Origin: Paenibacillus chondroitinus NBRC 15376 | GTDB taxonomy: Bacteria > Bacillota > Bacilli > Paenibacillales > NBRC-103111 | DNA length: 64,000 bases | Direction: 5' to 3' | NCBI RefSeq assembly: GCF_004000765.1 | Contig: NZ_BILW01000009.1 | Span: forward strand, 62,001-126,000 | Shown here: piece after piece, positions 1 through 8,752 of the stretch | Layout of the letters: each line of letters opens with the position of its first letter | How positions within the stretch are numbered: the stretch's first letter is position 1 | Made by a program: the position numbers and the translations under genes | Notes under the pieces: model-generated | Databases searched by the model: none | Seen by the model: only the letters and a program-made list of their open reading frames with translations | Told to the model about the DNA's origin: nothing

Positions 1-350
1 CCTTTGCCCTCATATTGAATCTGCCACTTTGCGCCGCTGTCATCCGTATGAGCAATCCACCCGTTACCGCCAATCCAGCCGGATTTGGCATCCGCCAAGC
101 GAACAGCCGTCACCCCCGTCATCGCTACTTTTGATGGTTTATCACTGGTTCCGGAGACGGGCGTGCCAGAGGGAGTTGTCGTTTGACCCGTTGGTTGTGC
201 GGTCGGTGCTACCGTTGGTTGTGAACTTGCAGCCGCTGTCGACTGAGGTGCATCGGACACGCTCACAGTTCCGTTCGTCGTTCCGGACGACTCGCATCCG
301 GCAAGCGTCATAACAGCTAAAGCCAATACAGGTACATATTTTTTTAACAT
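1..350 (-). CDS. Secreted lipoprotein, partial (3' end outside window)
   Basis: The reading frame starts at ATG 350 on the minus strand and runs off the left edge, so only about 116 residues are visible. A good ribosome binding site (AAGGAGTG, 357-364) precedes the start. The N-terminus is a lipoprotein signal: two lysines, a short hydrophobic stretch and lipobox LAGC. A long Ser/Thr/Pro/Gln-rich linker follows, then the start of a repeat of the type SGWIGGNGWIAHTDDSGAKW. That motif resembles the BNR/YCF48-like beta-propeller repeats of surface lipoproteins. The product is probably membrane-anchored and extracellular. The specific role cannot be told from this fragment. Confidence 0.75.
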   Translation of the reverse strand, partial: MLKKYVPVLALAVMTLAGCESSGTTNGTVSVSDAPQSTAAASSQPTVAPTAQPTGQTTTPSGTPVSGTSDKPSKVAMTGVTAVRLADAKSGWIGGNGWIAHTDDSGAKWQIQYEGK

Positions 351-562
351 CCTACTCACTCCTTATAATTCTTGTACTGCGCCACTCTTCCCTATAGACG
401 TAATTTCCCCTAGAAAAGTTGAGTACTTGGACCTGCTGCCTACACCCAAATATATACCCAAATTTAGTATGTCCCGCATCAGGCATTTCATTGGCTAATT
501 CTTGCAAATGAATAAATTAGGCATGACTCTTCTGTTTTACGAATACAATCCAATCAAGGAGG

Positions 563-1597
563 GTGGACTTTTATTACGGAAAGGAAGAGGATCGGTTGAG
601 ATTCATATGGGGTAAAAAAGAATTAACCTTCATGATCATTCCGGGCGCCAACCGCCGTACCGTAAGATTTAAGCTGCCGCACAGTAGCTTGTATATTGTG
701 CCTAGCGTGATCCTGCTCGTGCTGATTGGTTTTTTTGTCACGATTTACTTTATGAATACCTACTCCCATCAAACGAAAGAAAACTTGCAGCGAACGTTCG
801 ATGGACAAGAACGCCAACTAGTTAATCAAATTACACTTAAAGATAATGAACTTGAGCAGCTTCAAGCTAATTTGATTGACTTATCCCAGCAAGCAGATGA
901 GTTTAAGAGCAAGCTCGAAGAAATTAAGAAACTGGATCATGTCATACAGTTAATGAGCGAATCAGAAGAACCAAACAGGACAAGCAAAAAGTTGTCCGCA
1001 TTAAGTGACTCCGCTGCCAACTCGGATGTTGGAGGCAACGAGGTCCCGGTCACTTCACAGGAAGTGACTCAGCTTGTGAGCAATACCAAACAGGGGCTCT
1101 CCTCCTTGGTCGGGGATATCAACGCACTGCTTGTTAATCTCAGCGAGTCGGAAGCGCGATTGAAGGAAGCCGATTATTTACGGAGCATCACGCCAACCCT
1201 CTGGCCCATCACCACGCATAGTCTTACTTCCGGCTTCGGCATCCGCAAAGACCCCTTCACAGGCAAGCCATCCATGCATACGGGCCTTGATCTTGACGGC
1301 GAGTTAGGCGATCCCGTTTATGCAACGGCTTCAGGCAAAGTGATCGAAGCCAGCTTCGACAATGAGTACGGCAACCGTATTATTGTCGATCATTCGCGTG
1401 GCATTCAAACCGGTTACATGCATCTGAATAAAATACTCGTGAAACGCGGAGAATCAGTAACTAAAGGTCAACTGATCGGCCTGCTTGGTTCCACAGGACG
1501 AAGCACGGGCTCTCATCTGCATTACGAGGTACAGAAAAACCGTGTCCCCATTGACCCCACCCCTTATTTAATAAGCAATAGAAAGGATGAACGCTAA
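563..1597 (+). CDS. M23 family metallopeptidase (membrane-anchored, coiled coil)
   Basis: Predicted peptidoglycan endopeptidase acting outside the membrane. The order is a short cytoplasmic N-terminus, one membrane segment (about residues 45-67), a Gln/Glu/Lys-rich coiled coil (about 75-140), a linker, and a C-terminal lysostaphin-like M23 domain (about 225-335). The zinc motifs HTGLD (HxxxD) and HLHYEV (HxH) are both present, so the domain should be catalytic. The GTG at 563 directly abuts an AAGGAGG, which is too close for normal use. TTG 596, 5 bases after GGAAGAGG, gives a 333-residue product and may be the true start. The stop codon overlaps the ATG of the bactofilin gene by one base. 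Such peptidase/bactofilin pairs are known in cell-shape modules (Helicobacter Csd1-CcmA). Confidence 0.85.
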   Translation: MDFYYGKEEDRLRFIWGKKELTFMIIPGANRRTVRFKLPHSSLYIVPSVILLVLIGFFVTIYFMNTYSHQTKENLQRTFDGQERQLVNQITLKDNELEQLQANLIDLSQQADEFKSKLEEIKKLDHVIQLMSESEEPNRTSKKLSALSDSAANSDVGGNEVPVTSQEVTQLVSNTKQGLSSLVGDINALLVNLSESEARLKEADYLRSITPTLWPITTHSLTSGFGIRKDPFTGKPSMHTGLDLDGELGDPVYATASGKVIEASFDNEYGNRIIVDHSRGIQTGYMHLNKILVKRGESVTKGQLIGLLGSTGRSTGSHLHYEVQKNRVPIDPTPYLISNRKDER

Positions 1598-2043
1598 TGC
1601 TTGGAAGCTCAAAATCGAAGCGCATTGATACGAAAACAACGGACACGTTAATCGGGGCAAGTACGATCTGCGAAGGAAAAATCATGTCCGAAGCCAGCCT
1701 TCGTATTGAAGGCCAGCTGCATGGCGACATTGAATGCGCAGGCGATATTACCATTGGCGAAAATGCTGTCGTCCAATCCAACATCCAAGCGCGCGACGTC
1801 ATCATTGCCGGCAAAGTGAAAGGCAACATCCACACCAAAGGCAAGCTGCTCGTCACCAGCTCCGGCGTGCTGGTGGGCAACATCGATGTCCGCTCCTTCA
1901 TCGTTCAGGAGGGCGGGATTTTCCAAGGCAGCAGCGCGATGCAGATCGCGGCCGTGAGCGACAAAAGCGGCGGCAAGGTCATCGACGCGCAGGCGCATAA
2001 GCAGCAGAAAAACGAGCAGCAAGCTGCTTCTGGCGGAAATTAA
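1597..2043 (+). CDS. Bactofilin (polymer-forming cytoskeletal protein)
   Basis: The 148-residue product belongs to the bactofilin (DUF583) family. A short disordered N-terminus is followed by a right-handed beta-helix core (about residues 20-120) with the repeating IEGQLHGDIECAGDITIGENAVV style of hydrophobic/glycine turns. The tail is Lys/Gln-rich. Bactofilins polymerise without nucleotide and often bind the membrane and scaffold cell-wall enzymes. Here the gene overlaps the stop of the M23 peptidase gene by one base, so the two are translationally coupled and probably act together at the cell wall. A 24-bp perfect hairpin directly follows the stop. Confidence 0.9.
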   Translation: MLGSSKSKRIDTKTTDTLIGASTICEGKIMSEASLRIEGQLHGDIECAGDITIGENAVVQSNIQARDVIIAGKVKGNIHTKGKLLVTSSGVLVGNIDVRSFIVQEGGIFQGSSAMQIAAVSDKSGGKVIDAQAHKQQKNEQQAASGGN

Positions 2044-2094
2044 TAAGGACTGTCCCCCAAAGAAATAGACTTTCTTTGGGGGACAGTCCTTATT
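2042..2094. terminator. Bidirectional terminator, 24-bp perfect stem
   Basis: The arms 2042-2065 and 2071-2094 are exact reverse complements with a 5-base loop (TAGAC). The arms end in AATAA/TTATT, so T-rich runs are available in both directions. It lies between the convergent bactofilin and sugar isomerase genes and probably terminates both. Confidence 0.8.
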
Positions 2095-2121
2095 TGTTTG
2101 AGTCCAAGGGAACTACAGGGC

Positions 2122-2877
2122 CTAAACCAATTTCTTCTCCAGCTCCAACAAGTTGGCTAAGCTGATCGCCAAGCTATCCATTGGATTACCTGGGCAATAA
2201 TCCTGCTCGACGGCGAACCATTCAACGCCATTTTGCAATCCCCATGCTAAAATAGGCGCAAAATCGATGATGCCTGTGCCGATCTCGGCAAAATATTGCC
2301 TTCCGTCAGAGGTCATATCCTTCAAATGAAGAATCGGCATACGAAACGCGTAGTTGCTGATGAAAGACAACGGGTCCTGACCTGCTTTTTGGACCCAATA
2401 CGTATCGATTTCCGGATAAACAGCCGGGTCTTCGAGCAGATATTCGAGGGCAAACTTTCCATCCATCGTCGTATGAAATTCAAAGTCATGATTGTGGTAA
2501 CCGACCCGATAGCCTAAGCCGCTTACCTGTGAGGCAACTTGATGCAAATCGTTGCGCACGCTGAGGTAGCCTTCCGGATTCTGCAGGCCATTGGGCAAGG
2601 AATGGCAGATGAAATCCCGCGTATCGAATAACTTGGCTTCCTCCAATACAGCCTCAAGTTCGTGTTTCATCCGCTCTAAGCCGACATGCATGCCTGCCGT
2701 GCGCAGGCCGGTTTCCTTCATCACAGCCGCAATGTCCGCGGCCGGATACCCATGCAATCCGTCGATTTGGACGGCTGCCCATCCCATCTTTTTCAACTCT
2801 CTTAACACGCCCGGATAATCCTGTTTAAGTTCGTTTCTTAACGTATACAACTGGGCTGCCAGCTTCTGTCTAATCAT
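2122..2877 (-). CDS. Sugar phosphate isomerase/epimerase (TIM barrel)
   Basis: This is a xylose-isomerase-like TIM barrel protein (AP endonuclease 2 superfamily), about 251 residues. Visible family features are the N-terminal AAQLYTLRNEL strand/helix, the barrel strand VGYHNHDFEF (metal-binding His and nearby acidic residues), PEIDTYWVQKAGQDP, and ILHLKDM. The start at 2877 overlaps the TGA of the aldo/keto reductase gene (ATGA), so I prefer it to the longer reading from 2910. It is the last gene of the sugar operon. It probably isomerises or epimerises the imported sugar or polyol. The substrate is unknown. Confidence 0.82.
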   Translation of the reverse strand: MIRQKLAAQLYTLRNELKQDYPGVLRELKKMGWAAVQIDGLHGYPAADIAAVMKETGLRTAGMHVGLERMKHELEAVLEEAKLFDTRDFICHSLPNGLQNPEGYLSVRNDLHQVASQVSGLGYRVGYHNHDFEFHTTMDGKFALEYLLEDPAVYPEIDTYWVQKAGQDPLSFISNYAFRMPILHLKDMTSDGRQYFAEIGTGIIDFAPILAWGLQNGVEWFAVEQDYCPGNPMDSLAISLANLLELEKKLV

Positions 2878-3815
2878 TTCGCAGCTTCCTCCCGTTCCAG
2901 GTTTAACCACGCAAGCTCCTCCGGCGTAAACGGAATATGCATGGCTTCTATTGATGATTGCAGTTCTTCAGGATTTCTCGGACCGATGATCGCACAAGTC
3001 GGAAAAGGCTGATTCAGCACATAGGCTAACGCAATTTGAATCGGGCTGACGTTTTTTTCCGCGGCAAGCTTGGCCGCACGACGGTATCGCTCCCAATTGT
3101 CATCACTATAGTAAACCCTGACCATTTCAAGATTTTCTTGATTATCGGGCGTAAAATGGCCGGAGAAAAAACCTCCTGCCTGCGAAGACCACGCAAGGAG
3201 CGGCAGTTGATTGCCCCCATGCCATGCACAGGTGTCTGCATCAGCCGATACACAGCCCTCCCATCTGGGCTCTTTCGGTTTAGCAAGGCTTAGATTCGGA
3301 CTGCTAAATGTAAAACCGATTAACCCATGGGAAGCAGCATATTCATTCGCTTGCTGAATACGCCCAAAGGACCAGTTTGAAGCTCCGATAGCCCGGATGC
3401 GTGATGCCTGAATGTGCTCATTCAATTCTTCCATGATCGGACCTACCGCTGTATCAGGATCATCGCGATGGAGGGCATACAAGTCGACATAATCTGTCCC
3501 TAATCTGTCCAAACTCTCCAGCAGATCCTTGCGGATGGCCTGCGGGTTCACCCGCGGACCGGGGCTGCCGTCGTCATGATGAGCACCTTTGGTGAGTATG
3601 ACAACCTTCTCCCGCAGCTGCTTTTCCTCCAGCCACTGGCCGAGAATAACTTCTTTATTCCGATATTGATGAGCCGTATCAAAGGTATTGCCGCCTGCGC
3701 GGATATAAGCATCCAGCATCATCCGCTGCGGTTCCTCCAGCTTCCTCAAATCCCCAGTCCCCATGATCAAGCGGGAAATGGCTTTGTCTACACCTTGTAT
3801 GTGCATAGTCTGCAT
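2874..3815 (-). CDS. Aldo/keto reductase
   Basis: A 313-residue NAD(P)H-dependent oxidoreductase of the AKR superfamily. All four catalytic tetrad positions are visible: Asp and Tyr in FDTAHQY, Lys in VILTKGAHH, and His in YALHRDDP. The C-terminal part contains the usual IIGPRNPEEL cofactor-binding motif. GAGGAGG stands 7 bases before ATG 3815, which fixes the start. It lies 12 bases after the kinase gene and overlaps the isomerase gene by 4 bases, so it belongs to the same transcript. In this context it likely reduces or oxidises an imported sugar or its keto derivative. Confidence 0.85.
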   Translation of the reverse strand: MQTMHIQGVDKAISRLIMGTGDLRKLEEPQRMMLDAYIRAGGNTFDTAHQYRNKEVILGQWLEEKQLREKVVILTKGAHHDDGSPGPRVNPQAIRKDLLESLDRLGTDYVDLYALHRDDPDTAVGPIMEELNEHIQASRIRAIGASNWSFGRIQQANEYAASHGLIGFTFSSPNLSLAKPKEPRWEGCVSADADTCAWHGGNQLPLLAWSSQAGGFFSGHFTPDNQENLEMVRVYYSDDNWERYRRAAKLAAEKNVSPIQIALAYVLNQPFPTCAIIGPRNPEELQSSIEAMHIPFTPEELAWLNLEREEAAK

Positions 3816-3827
3816 GCAGTATCCTCC

Positions 3828-4760
3828 TCAGCTGTTTTTGTTTTGCCTGATAAAAGCTTCCAGCCCTTCACGGTCTGGCGTTCCTGTACTGCCGCCGTAA
3901 GCTCCAACTGACAATGCTCCGCATACATTGCCGTACAGCAGGCATGTCTCCACATCCAGCCCCGTCAAAAAACCATAGATATAGCCGGCGTTAAACGAAT
4001 CCCCTGCTCCTGTCGTATCGACGGCTTCAACCGGGAATCCGGGGCTCATCGTTTGCAAGCCGTCTTTCATCGCTGCCGCTCCTTGCGGTCCAAGCTTGAT
4101 GACGACATGAGGACTGAAGCCCGACATGTAGCTTAAGCTATCCTCGATCCGCTCAAATCCTGTATAATGAAGGGCCTCCGTTTCGTTCATCAGAAAAACA
4201 TCCACATGCTGCATCAACTCAAAAACACCCGAATACCATTCTCCGGTATCATCCCAACCTACATCGCAAGAAAGGGTAGCCCCCGCTTCCTTCAATCGCT
4301 TAGCCATGGCCACGAATTCCGTATGGTTGCGCCGCCCTCTGTAGCCGGTAACATGCACATGTCTGCCTAACGCGATTTGCCCTACATCCAACTCCTCTAC
4401 ATGCAGCTCAGCATTGGATCCCACATAGGTAATGAATGAACGATCCAGCTCTGGATTAATCGCAATCGTGATTCCTGTCCGACTTGTTCCGCTAGTTCGG
4501 ACCATACTGGTATCGATACCATATCCGGCAAAACGTTCCCGGATATAATGACCGTAGCCATCATTTCCAAGAACACCGTCAAATGCGACATGCAGCCCCA
4601 GCTTGGCTAACGCAATCGTAAATAAAGCCGCACCTCCGCCCACATGCATCATCATGTTATCTACGAAAATTTCTTGTCCAGGTTGAGGGATTTGATTACA
4701 GCCCACTACCACGAGATCAATATTGACATCGCCGATGACTACCGCATCAAACTTCTTCAC
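3828..4760 (-). CDS. PfkB-family carbohydrate kinase
   Basis: A ribokinase/PfkB family kinase of 310 residues, the usual length. The N-terminal signature (GGGAALFTIALAKLG, about residues 41-55) and the C-terminal signature with the catalytic base (DTTGAGDSFNAGY, about 248-260) are intact. The protein should phosphorylate a sugar or a sugar-derived alcohol with ATP. The gene sits between the LacI regulator and the aldo/keto reductase in the sugar operon, which suggests that the imported sugar enters unphosphorylated. The exact substrate cannot be read from sequence. Confidence 0.87.
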   Translation of the reverse strand: MKKFDAVVIGDVNIDLVVVGCNQIPQPGQEIFVDNMMMHVGGGAALFTIALAKLGLHVAFDGVLGNDGYGHYIRERFAGYGIDTSMVRTSGTSRTGITIAINPELDRSFITYVGSNAELHVEELDVGQIALGRHVHVTGYRGRRNHTEFVAMAKRLKEAGATLSCDVGWDDTGEWYSGVFELMQHVDVFLMNETEALHYTGFERIEDSLSYMSGFSPHVVIKLGPQGAAAMKDGLQTMSPGFPVEAVDTTGAGDSFNAGYIYGFLTGLDVETCLLYGNVCGALSVGAYGGSTGTPDREGLEAFIRQNKNS

Positions 4761-4791
4761 GCCGCTCTCCCTCTTCCGCTCTGTTCTCTGC

Positions 4792-5811
4792 CTATCTCTC
4801 TTTTGGATATACCTTACAGCTATCGCGAACGACGAGCTTGTGTTTCAGTATCAAATCTTCCCGCGGACTGGAGGACGGATTCGAGATGATGTCAATCATC
4901 GTATTTACCGTAATTTTCCCCATCTCCTGAATGGGCTGCTCCATCGAGGACAACCGCGGTCGTACGAGTTCTGTCAGTTGGCTTCCGTCAAATCCGATAA
5001 TCGATATATCGTCAGGGACTTTAAGCTGATGGTCATGAATACAGTTCATAGCGCCTACCGCCATATCGTCACTCACTGCAAATAAAGCGGTCGGACGAGG
5101 TTCACAGGCCAGCAGTTCCTTCATCATGTCATATCCGCTTTGCGTCTTATAGTCGCCAAACCGGATATAATCGTTGATGATTCTCACCCGTTGATCCTTC
5201 AAGGCATTCCGATAACCTACGTAACGATTCTGACCGGAGGTAACGTCTCGCATATCCCCGCCTATAAAAGCGATCCGCTCGTGGCCGAGCTCGGTTAAAT
5301 ACTTGGTCGCATCATAGGCTGCTTCGTAATCATCGATAATGACAGAAATAAACTTATGATCGACAGGCCTTACACTTGAAAAAATGATGGGAATATCCAA
5401 TTTATGAATAAAATTACGAATTTCATCGCTTAACTTTTCATGCATAATAATGATGCCGTCTACCCGCATCTCATGAAAGACATTCAAATATTTCAGTTCT
5501 TTATCCGTATCCTCAATAATGTTGCAGACCAGCAGGTTGTAATCATTCAAACTCGCCGTTTCCTCGATGCTGCTCAAGATCGTCGAATAGAAGCTTGAGG
5601 TTAGATCGGGAACAATCACGCCAATCAGGTTCGTTTTCTTCCGCACCAAACTTCTCGCGATATGGCTGGGCGCATAACCAAGCTCGTCAATCGCTCGTTT
5701 CACTTTGGCCTTCAGATCGTCCTTCACGTACTTCTCTCCGTTTAATACTCTGGAGACCGTGGTGACGGATACTCCCGCTTTTTGGGCTACATCTTTGATT
5801 TTGGGCGCCAT
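4792..5811 (-). CDS. LacI-family transcriptional regulator
   Basis: The 339-residue repressor has the N-terminal LacI helix-turn-helix (IKDVAQKAGVSVTTVSRVLN) and a periplasmic-binding-protein-like effector domain (LIGVIVPDLTSSFYSTIL onward). I chose the start at 5811 because AAGGAAGG lies 9 bases upstream; the ATG at 5820 abuts that site. It is encoded within the sugar operon between the transport genes and the catabolic genes. The obvious targets are the TGGNATCGNTNCCA-type sites at 8739, 9742 and 9811. An effector-released repressor of this operon is the likely role. Confidence 0.9.
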   Translation of the reverse strand: MAPKIKDVAQKAGVSVTTVSRVLNGEKYVKDDLKAKVKRAIDELGYAPSHIARSLVRKKTNLIGVIVPDLTSSFYSTILSSIEETASLNDYNLLVCNIIEDTDKELKYLNVFHEMRVDGIIIMHEKLSDEIRNFIHKLDIPIIFSSVRPVDHKFISVIIDDYEAAYDATKYLTELGHERIAFIGGDMRDVTSGQNRYVGYRNALKDQRVRIINDYIRFGDYKTQSGYDMMKELLACEPRPTALFAVSDDMAVGAMNCIHDHQLKVPDDISIIGFDGSQLTELVRPRLSSMEQPIQEMGKITVNTMIDIISNPSSSPREDLILKHKLVVRDSCKVYPKER

Positions 5812-5935
5812 GATTATCATCCTTCCTTACTTCGCAACATGAACAGTTTTCTCTGTTAATAGTCAGAACCATATTTATACATTTTATCACACATTGGGCA
5901 TGGCGAAGATCATCAATTATTCGGCTGCAAGCCGT

Positions 5936-6847
5936 TTATTCTTTGACCGATCCGATCATGGCTCCCTTTGCAAAATATTTCTGTATAAATGGATACGCCG
6001 CAATAATGGGCGCCACAACGACAATAATTGTCGCCATCTTCAGAGAATCACCAGTTAGCTGTATCCTTTCGAGCATTTGAAACTGGGACGAGCCTGCCGC
6101 CTGCATCAGGGACTCCCGAATGGCATCCTGTTTGGTCAACATCTCCTGCAGCAAGGTGGATAACGGTCTCAGTGATGCGGTTCTGACATAAAAAGCACCC
6201 GTGAACCAGTCATTCCAATGACTCACCGCCGTAAACAAGGAGATTGTGGCCAGCACAGGCTTACTTAAAGGCATGATGATCCGCATGAAAATGCCGAAAT
6301 CGCTGCAGCCATCCAGTTTCGCCGACTCTTCCAGACTGATGCTGATCTGCTGGAAAAACGTGCGCATGATGATCAAATTCCACGCGCTGTACAGGCCCGG
6401 AAGAACATAGACCCAGATGGTGTTCGTCAAATGCAAGCTTTTGAGCAGCATGTAATAAGGAATAATGCCGCCGGAGAACAGCATGGTAAAGAAAACCATC
6501 AGCGTAAAAAAGCGGACGCCCGGCATCGTCTTGCTTTTCAGCGTATACGCAGCCATAGCGGATAGAAATACGCCGGCAATCGTCCCCAAAGCCGTACGAA
6601 ATATAGAAATGGCAAAGGCTCTGCCGATATTAGCCGATGTAAACACTTCACGGTAATTTTCCAGCGTCCATACGCGGGGCCAGAAATAGATCCCCCCTCT
6701 TTCCGCATCCTTACCGGCGTTAAAGGAAAGCGCCAATATATTCAGAAATGGAAGCACGATGGACAAGCACAGGAGAATAATCAGGGCATAATTAACGAAC
6801 TTAAATATTTTCTCGCCTGCCGAGAGCTTATAGAATTCATTTCCCAC
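5936..6847 (-). CDS. ABC sugar transporter permease (YtcP/LplC-like)
   Basis: Inner-membrane permease of the carbohydrate uptake (CUT1) type, 303 residues, with about six membrane segments. The conserved EAA loop that contacts the ATPase is visible (EESAKLDGCSDFGIFMRIIMPLSKP). The start is GTG 6847, which follows GGGGAGAG by 6 bases; the longer in-frame reading upstream has no such site. It pairs with the permease at 8747-9706 and the binding protein at 6923-8653. No ATPase gene is present in the operon. Importers of this type commonly share an MsmX-like ATPase encoded elsewhere. Confidence 0.9.
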   Translation of the reverse strand: MGNEFYKLSAGEKIFKFVNYALIILLCLSIVLPFLNILALSFNAGKDAERGGIYFWPRVWTLENYREVFTSANIGRAFAISIFRTALGTIAGVFLSAMAAYTLKSKTMPGVRFFTLMVFFTMLFSGGIIPYYMLLKSLHLTNTIWVYVLPGLYSAWNLIIMRTFFQQISISLEESAKLDGCSDFGIFMRIIMPLSKPVLATISLFTAVSHWNDWFTGAFYVRTASLRPLSTLLQEMLTKQDAIRESLMQAAGSSQFQMLERIQLTGDSLKMATIIVVVAPIIAAYPFIQKYFAKGAMIGSVKE

Positions 6848-6922
6848 GTTAATCTCTCCCCATACTAGAAGTGCGCTCCCGCTATTCCTGCAGGAGCGCC
6901 TCCCTCCCAACTCAGCTTTGGA

Positions 6923-8653
6923 CTATTTGAGAATAACTTTCGTTTTAGGATCGCTGTCTTTTTTCTGAAGCAGCGCTTCGAATTGATCCAAGCCCGCTGC
7001 CTGCAGCTGCTTTTTCGAAGCATCTAGAATTTTCTGCGCTTCATCCATGCTTTTGGCGTAAAATGCACGAATGATGCTTTCATTATAGTTGGTTAAAGCC
7101 GTCTTCAACTCATTGCCCGTTGGAAGCTCGTTAATGAAGGAGAGCGGGCGATAACCATCGTTGATATTGGCGTTTTTCTTTTTCTCATCGTAGCCCCAGT
7201 AGTCGGCAATTTTCAGCGGTGTCTCATTAGCTTCCGGAGAGACCGCATCTGCATACTGCATTTCGCCGAAATCACCCAGCCTGTTGATATCCGTACTGCC
7301 GAGATAACCACCCCAGCCATTGCCTACGCCGTCAAAGCCCAATTCTTTGGCCGCCTTCGGATCTTTGTTGCGAAGCTCCAGCACTTCTTTTTTGACCAAA
7401 GGATTGCCTTTGGCATCCAGCGTATAATCCCGCCCTTCCAGACCGTACTGCCAGATCAGCTTCCCTTCACGGCTGGCCAGGAAATCCGCAAATTTGACGA
7501 CGTCTTGTGGATTTTTCGTCGTTTTTGGAATCGACCAGGCCATGTACCCGCTCTTGTAATCAACGTTCATCCGGTATGTCCCATCTACAGAATTAATAGG
7601 CCCTAACGGGATGTAGCTCATATCTTTATTGAACTCCAGATAGTTATGCATATCGCCGATAATACCGAATGACCCGTTAATGGCTCCTTCCGTTGCTTTG
7701 TTTTCCTGCATGGCGTAGTAATCCGGCACCATCAATTTTTCCTTCAAAAGCTTCTGAACAAACTCAATGCGCTTGAGCGGATATTCCGTTTTGCTTTCAT
7801 GAACAATTTTGCCGTCCTTATCCTTGTCGAAGCCTTGATCAATGGCCCCCCAGGTTAAACTGCTGAATAGCGTGCCGTTCTCATGGTTGCTGTTCCCCCA
7901 GTAGCGAGGACCAATCGGCGTGATATCTTTACCGTTTTTATCCTTGAAGTTGCCTTCTTTGATCTTTTGAGCGAGCTCATACACTTGATCGGTTGTGTTA
8001 ATCTTCCGTGGATCAACGTTCAGCTTCTCGGCAATGTCTTTACGGATGTAAGGGCCGGAAACATACTTGCGCTCTTCGTAGCCGCCCTCTCTTGGGACGT
8101 TCATATGGACAAAATAGCTGGAGCCGTTAAATTCCGGCCGGAACATTACACCGTTTTTCGTATCCAGCGGTAAATACTTATCATCCAGGTACTTGCTGAA
8201 CACCTTGGTTCCTTTTATAAGAGGAGTTAGATCGGTTAACATGTCTTCTTTGGCAGCTTTCAAAATGACGGGCATTTCCGGGCGGCCGCTGTTGTTCAGA
8301 TAATAGACGATGAAGTCCGGCAAATCATTGGAAGCCAGCCCAGCAATGAGTCCATCAATCGCATGCTGCGAATTTACACCCTCCATTTGCAGCGTAATCC
8401 CTGTCATATCCTTCACTTTTTTAGCAATCTCCGGGTTGATATCTTTCGTTATGTCATCGCTGTCAATAAACAGTAGTCCTTTAATGGTTCGGTCTGCAAT
8501 CCAAGTTGCGGGCTTACCGCTGCTGACTGTAGATGGAGATGTCGTAGAAGCCGTGTCCCCTCCTGCCGCAGGCTGAGTGGAGCTTTCACATCCTGCTAGC
8601 AGCAAGCTTGCTGCCAAGGGCATGGTCACCCATTTAACCCATCTTTTGCTCAT
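6923..8653 (-). CDS. Extracellular sugar-binding lipoprotein (LplA-like)
   Basis: A 576-residue solute-binding protein of the large LplA/YtcQ type. The start at 8653 follows AAAGGGGAG by 6 bases. Residues 1-22 are a lipoprotein signal with lipobox LLAGC. Family features include IDGLIAGLASNDLPDFIVYY, the aromatic SGYMAWSIPKTTKNP region and a long C-terminal helical lobe. It should capture an oligosaccharide or sugar outside the cell and deliver it to the two permeases. A LacI-type operator (8739-8752) lies just upstream, overlapping the stop codon of the preceding permease gene. Confidence 0.9.
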   Translation of the reverse strand: MSKRWVKWVTMPLAASLLLAGCESSTQPAAGGDTASTTSPSTVSSGKPATWIADRTIKGLLFIDSDDITKDINPEIAKKVKDMTGITLQMEGVNSQHAIDGLIAGLASNDLPDFIVYYLNNSGRPEMPVILKAAKEDMLTDLTPLIKGTKVFSKYLDDKYLPLDTKNGVMFRPEFNGSSYFVHMNVPREGGYEERKYVSGPYIRKDIAEKLNVDPRKINTTDQVYELAQKIKEGNFKDKNGKDITPIGPRYWGNSNHENGTLFSSLTWGAIDQGFDKDKDGKIVHESKTEYPLKRIEFVQKLLKEKLMVPDYYAMQENKATEGAINGSFGIIGDMHNYLEFNKDMSYIPLGPINSVDGTYRMNVDYKSGYMAWSIPKTTKNPQDVVKFADFLASREGKLIWQYGLEGRDYTLDAKGNPLVKKEVLELRNKDPKAAKELGFDGVGNGWGGYLGSTDINRLGDFGEMQYADAVSPEANETPLKIADYWGYDEKKKNANINDGYRPLSFINELPTGNELKTALTNYNESIIRAFYAKSMDEAQKILDASKKQLQAAGLDQFEALLQKKDSDPKTKVILK

Positions 8654-8738
8654 CCAATACTCCCCTTTTCCATTAAATATTATGAATAACACCTGGCGGT
8701 GATCTTCAACACATCCACTGTCGAAAAGTGAAAGATTC

Positions 8739-8752
8739 TGGTATCGCTACCA
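8739..8752. promoter_or_regulatory. LacI-type operator copy 1
   Basis: TGGTATCGCTACCA is a near-perfect palindrome centred on CG. It overlaps the stop codon of the upstream permease gene and lies about 86 bases before the binding-protein start. It matches the other two copies at 10 or more of 14 positions. Confidence 0.6.
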
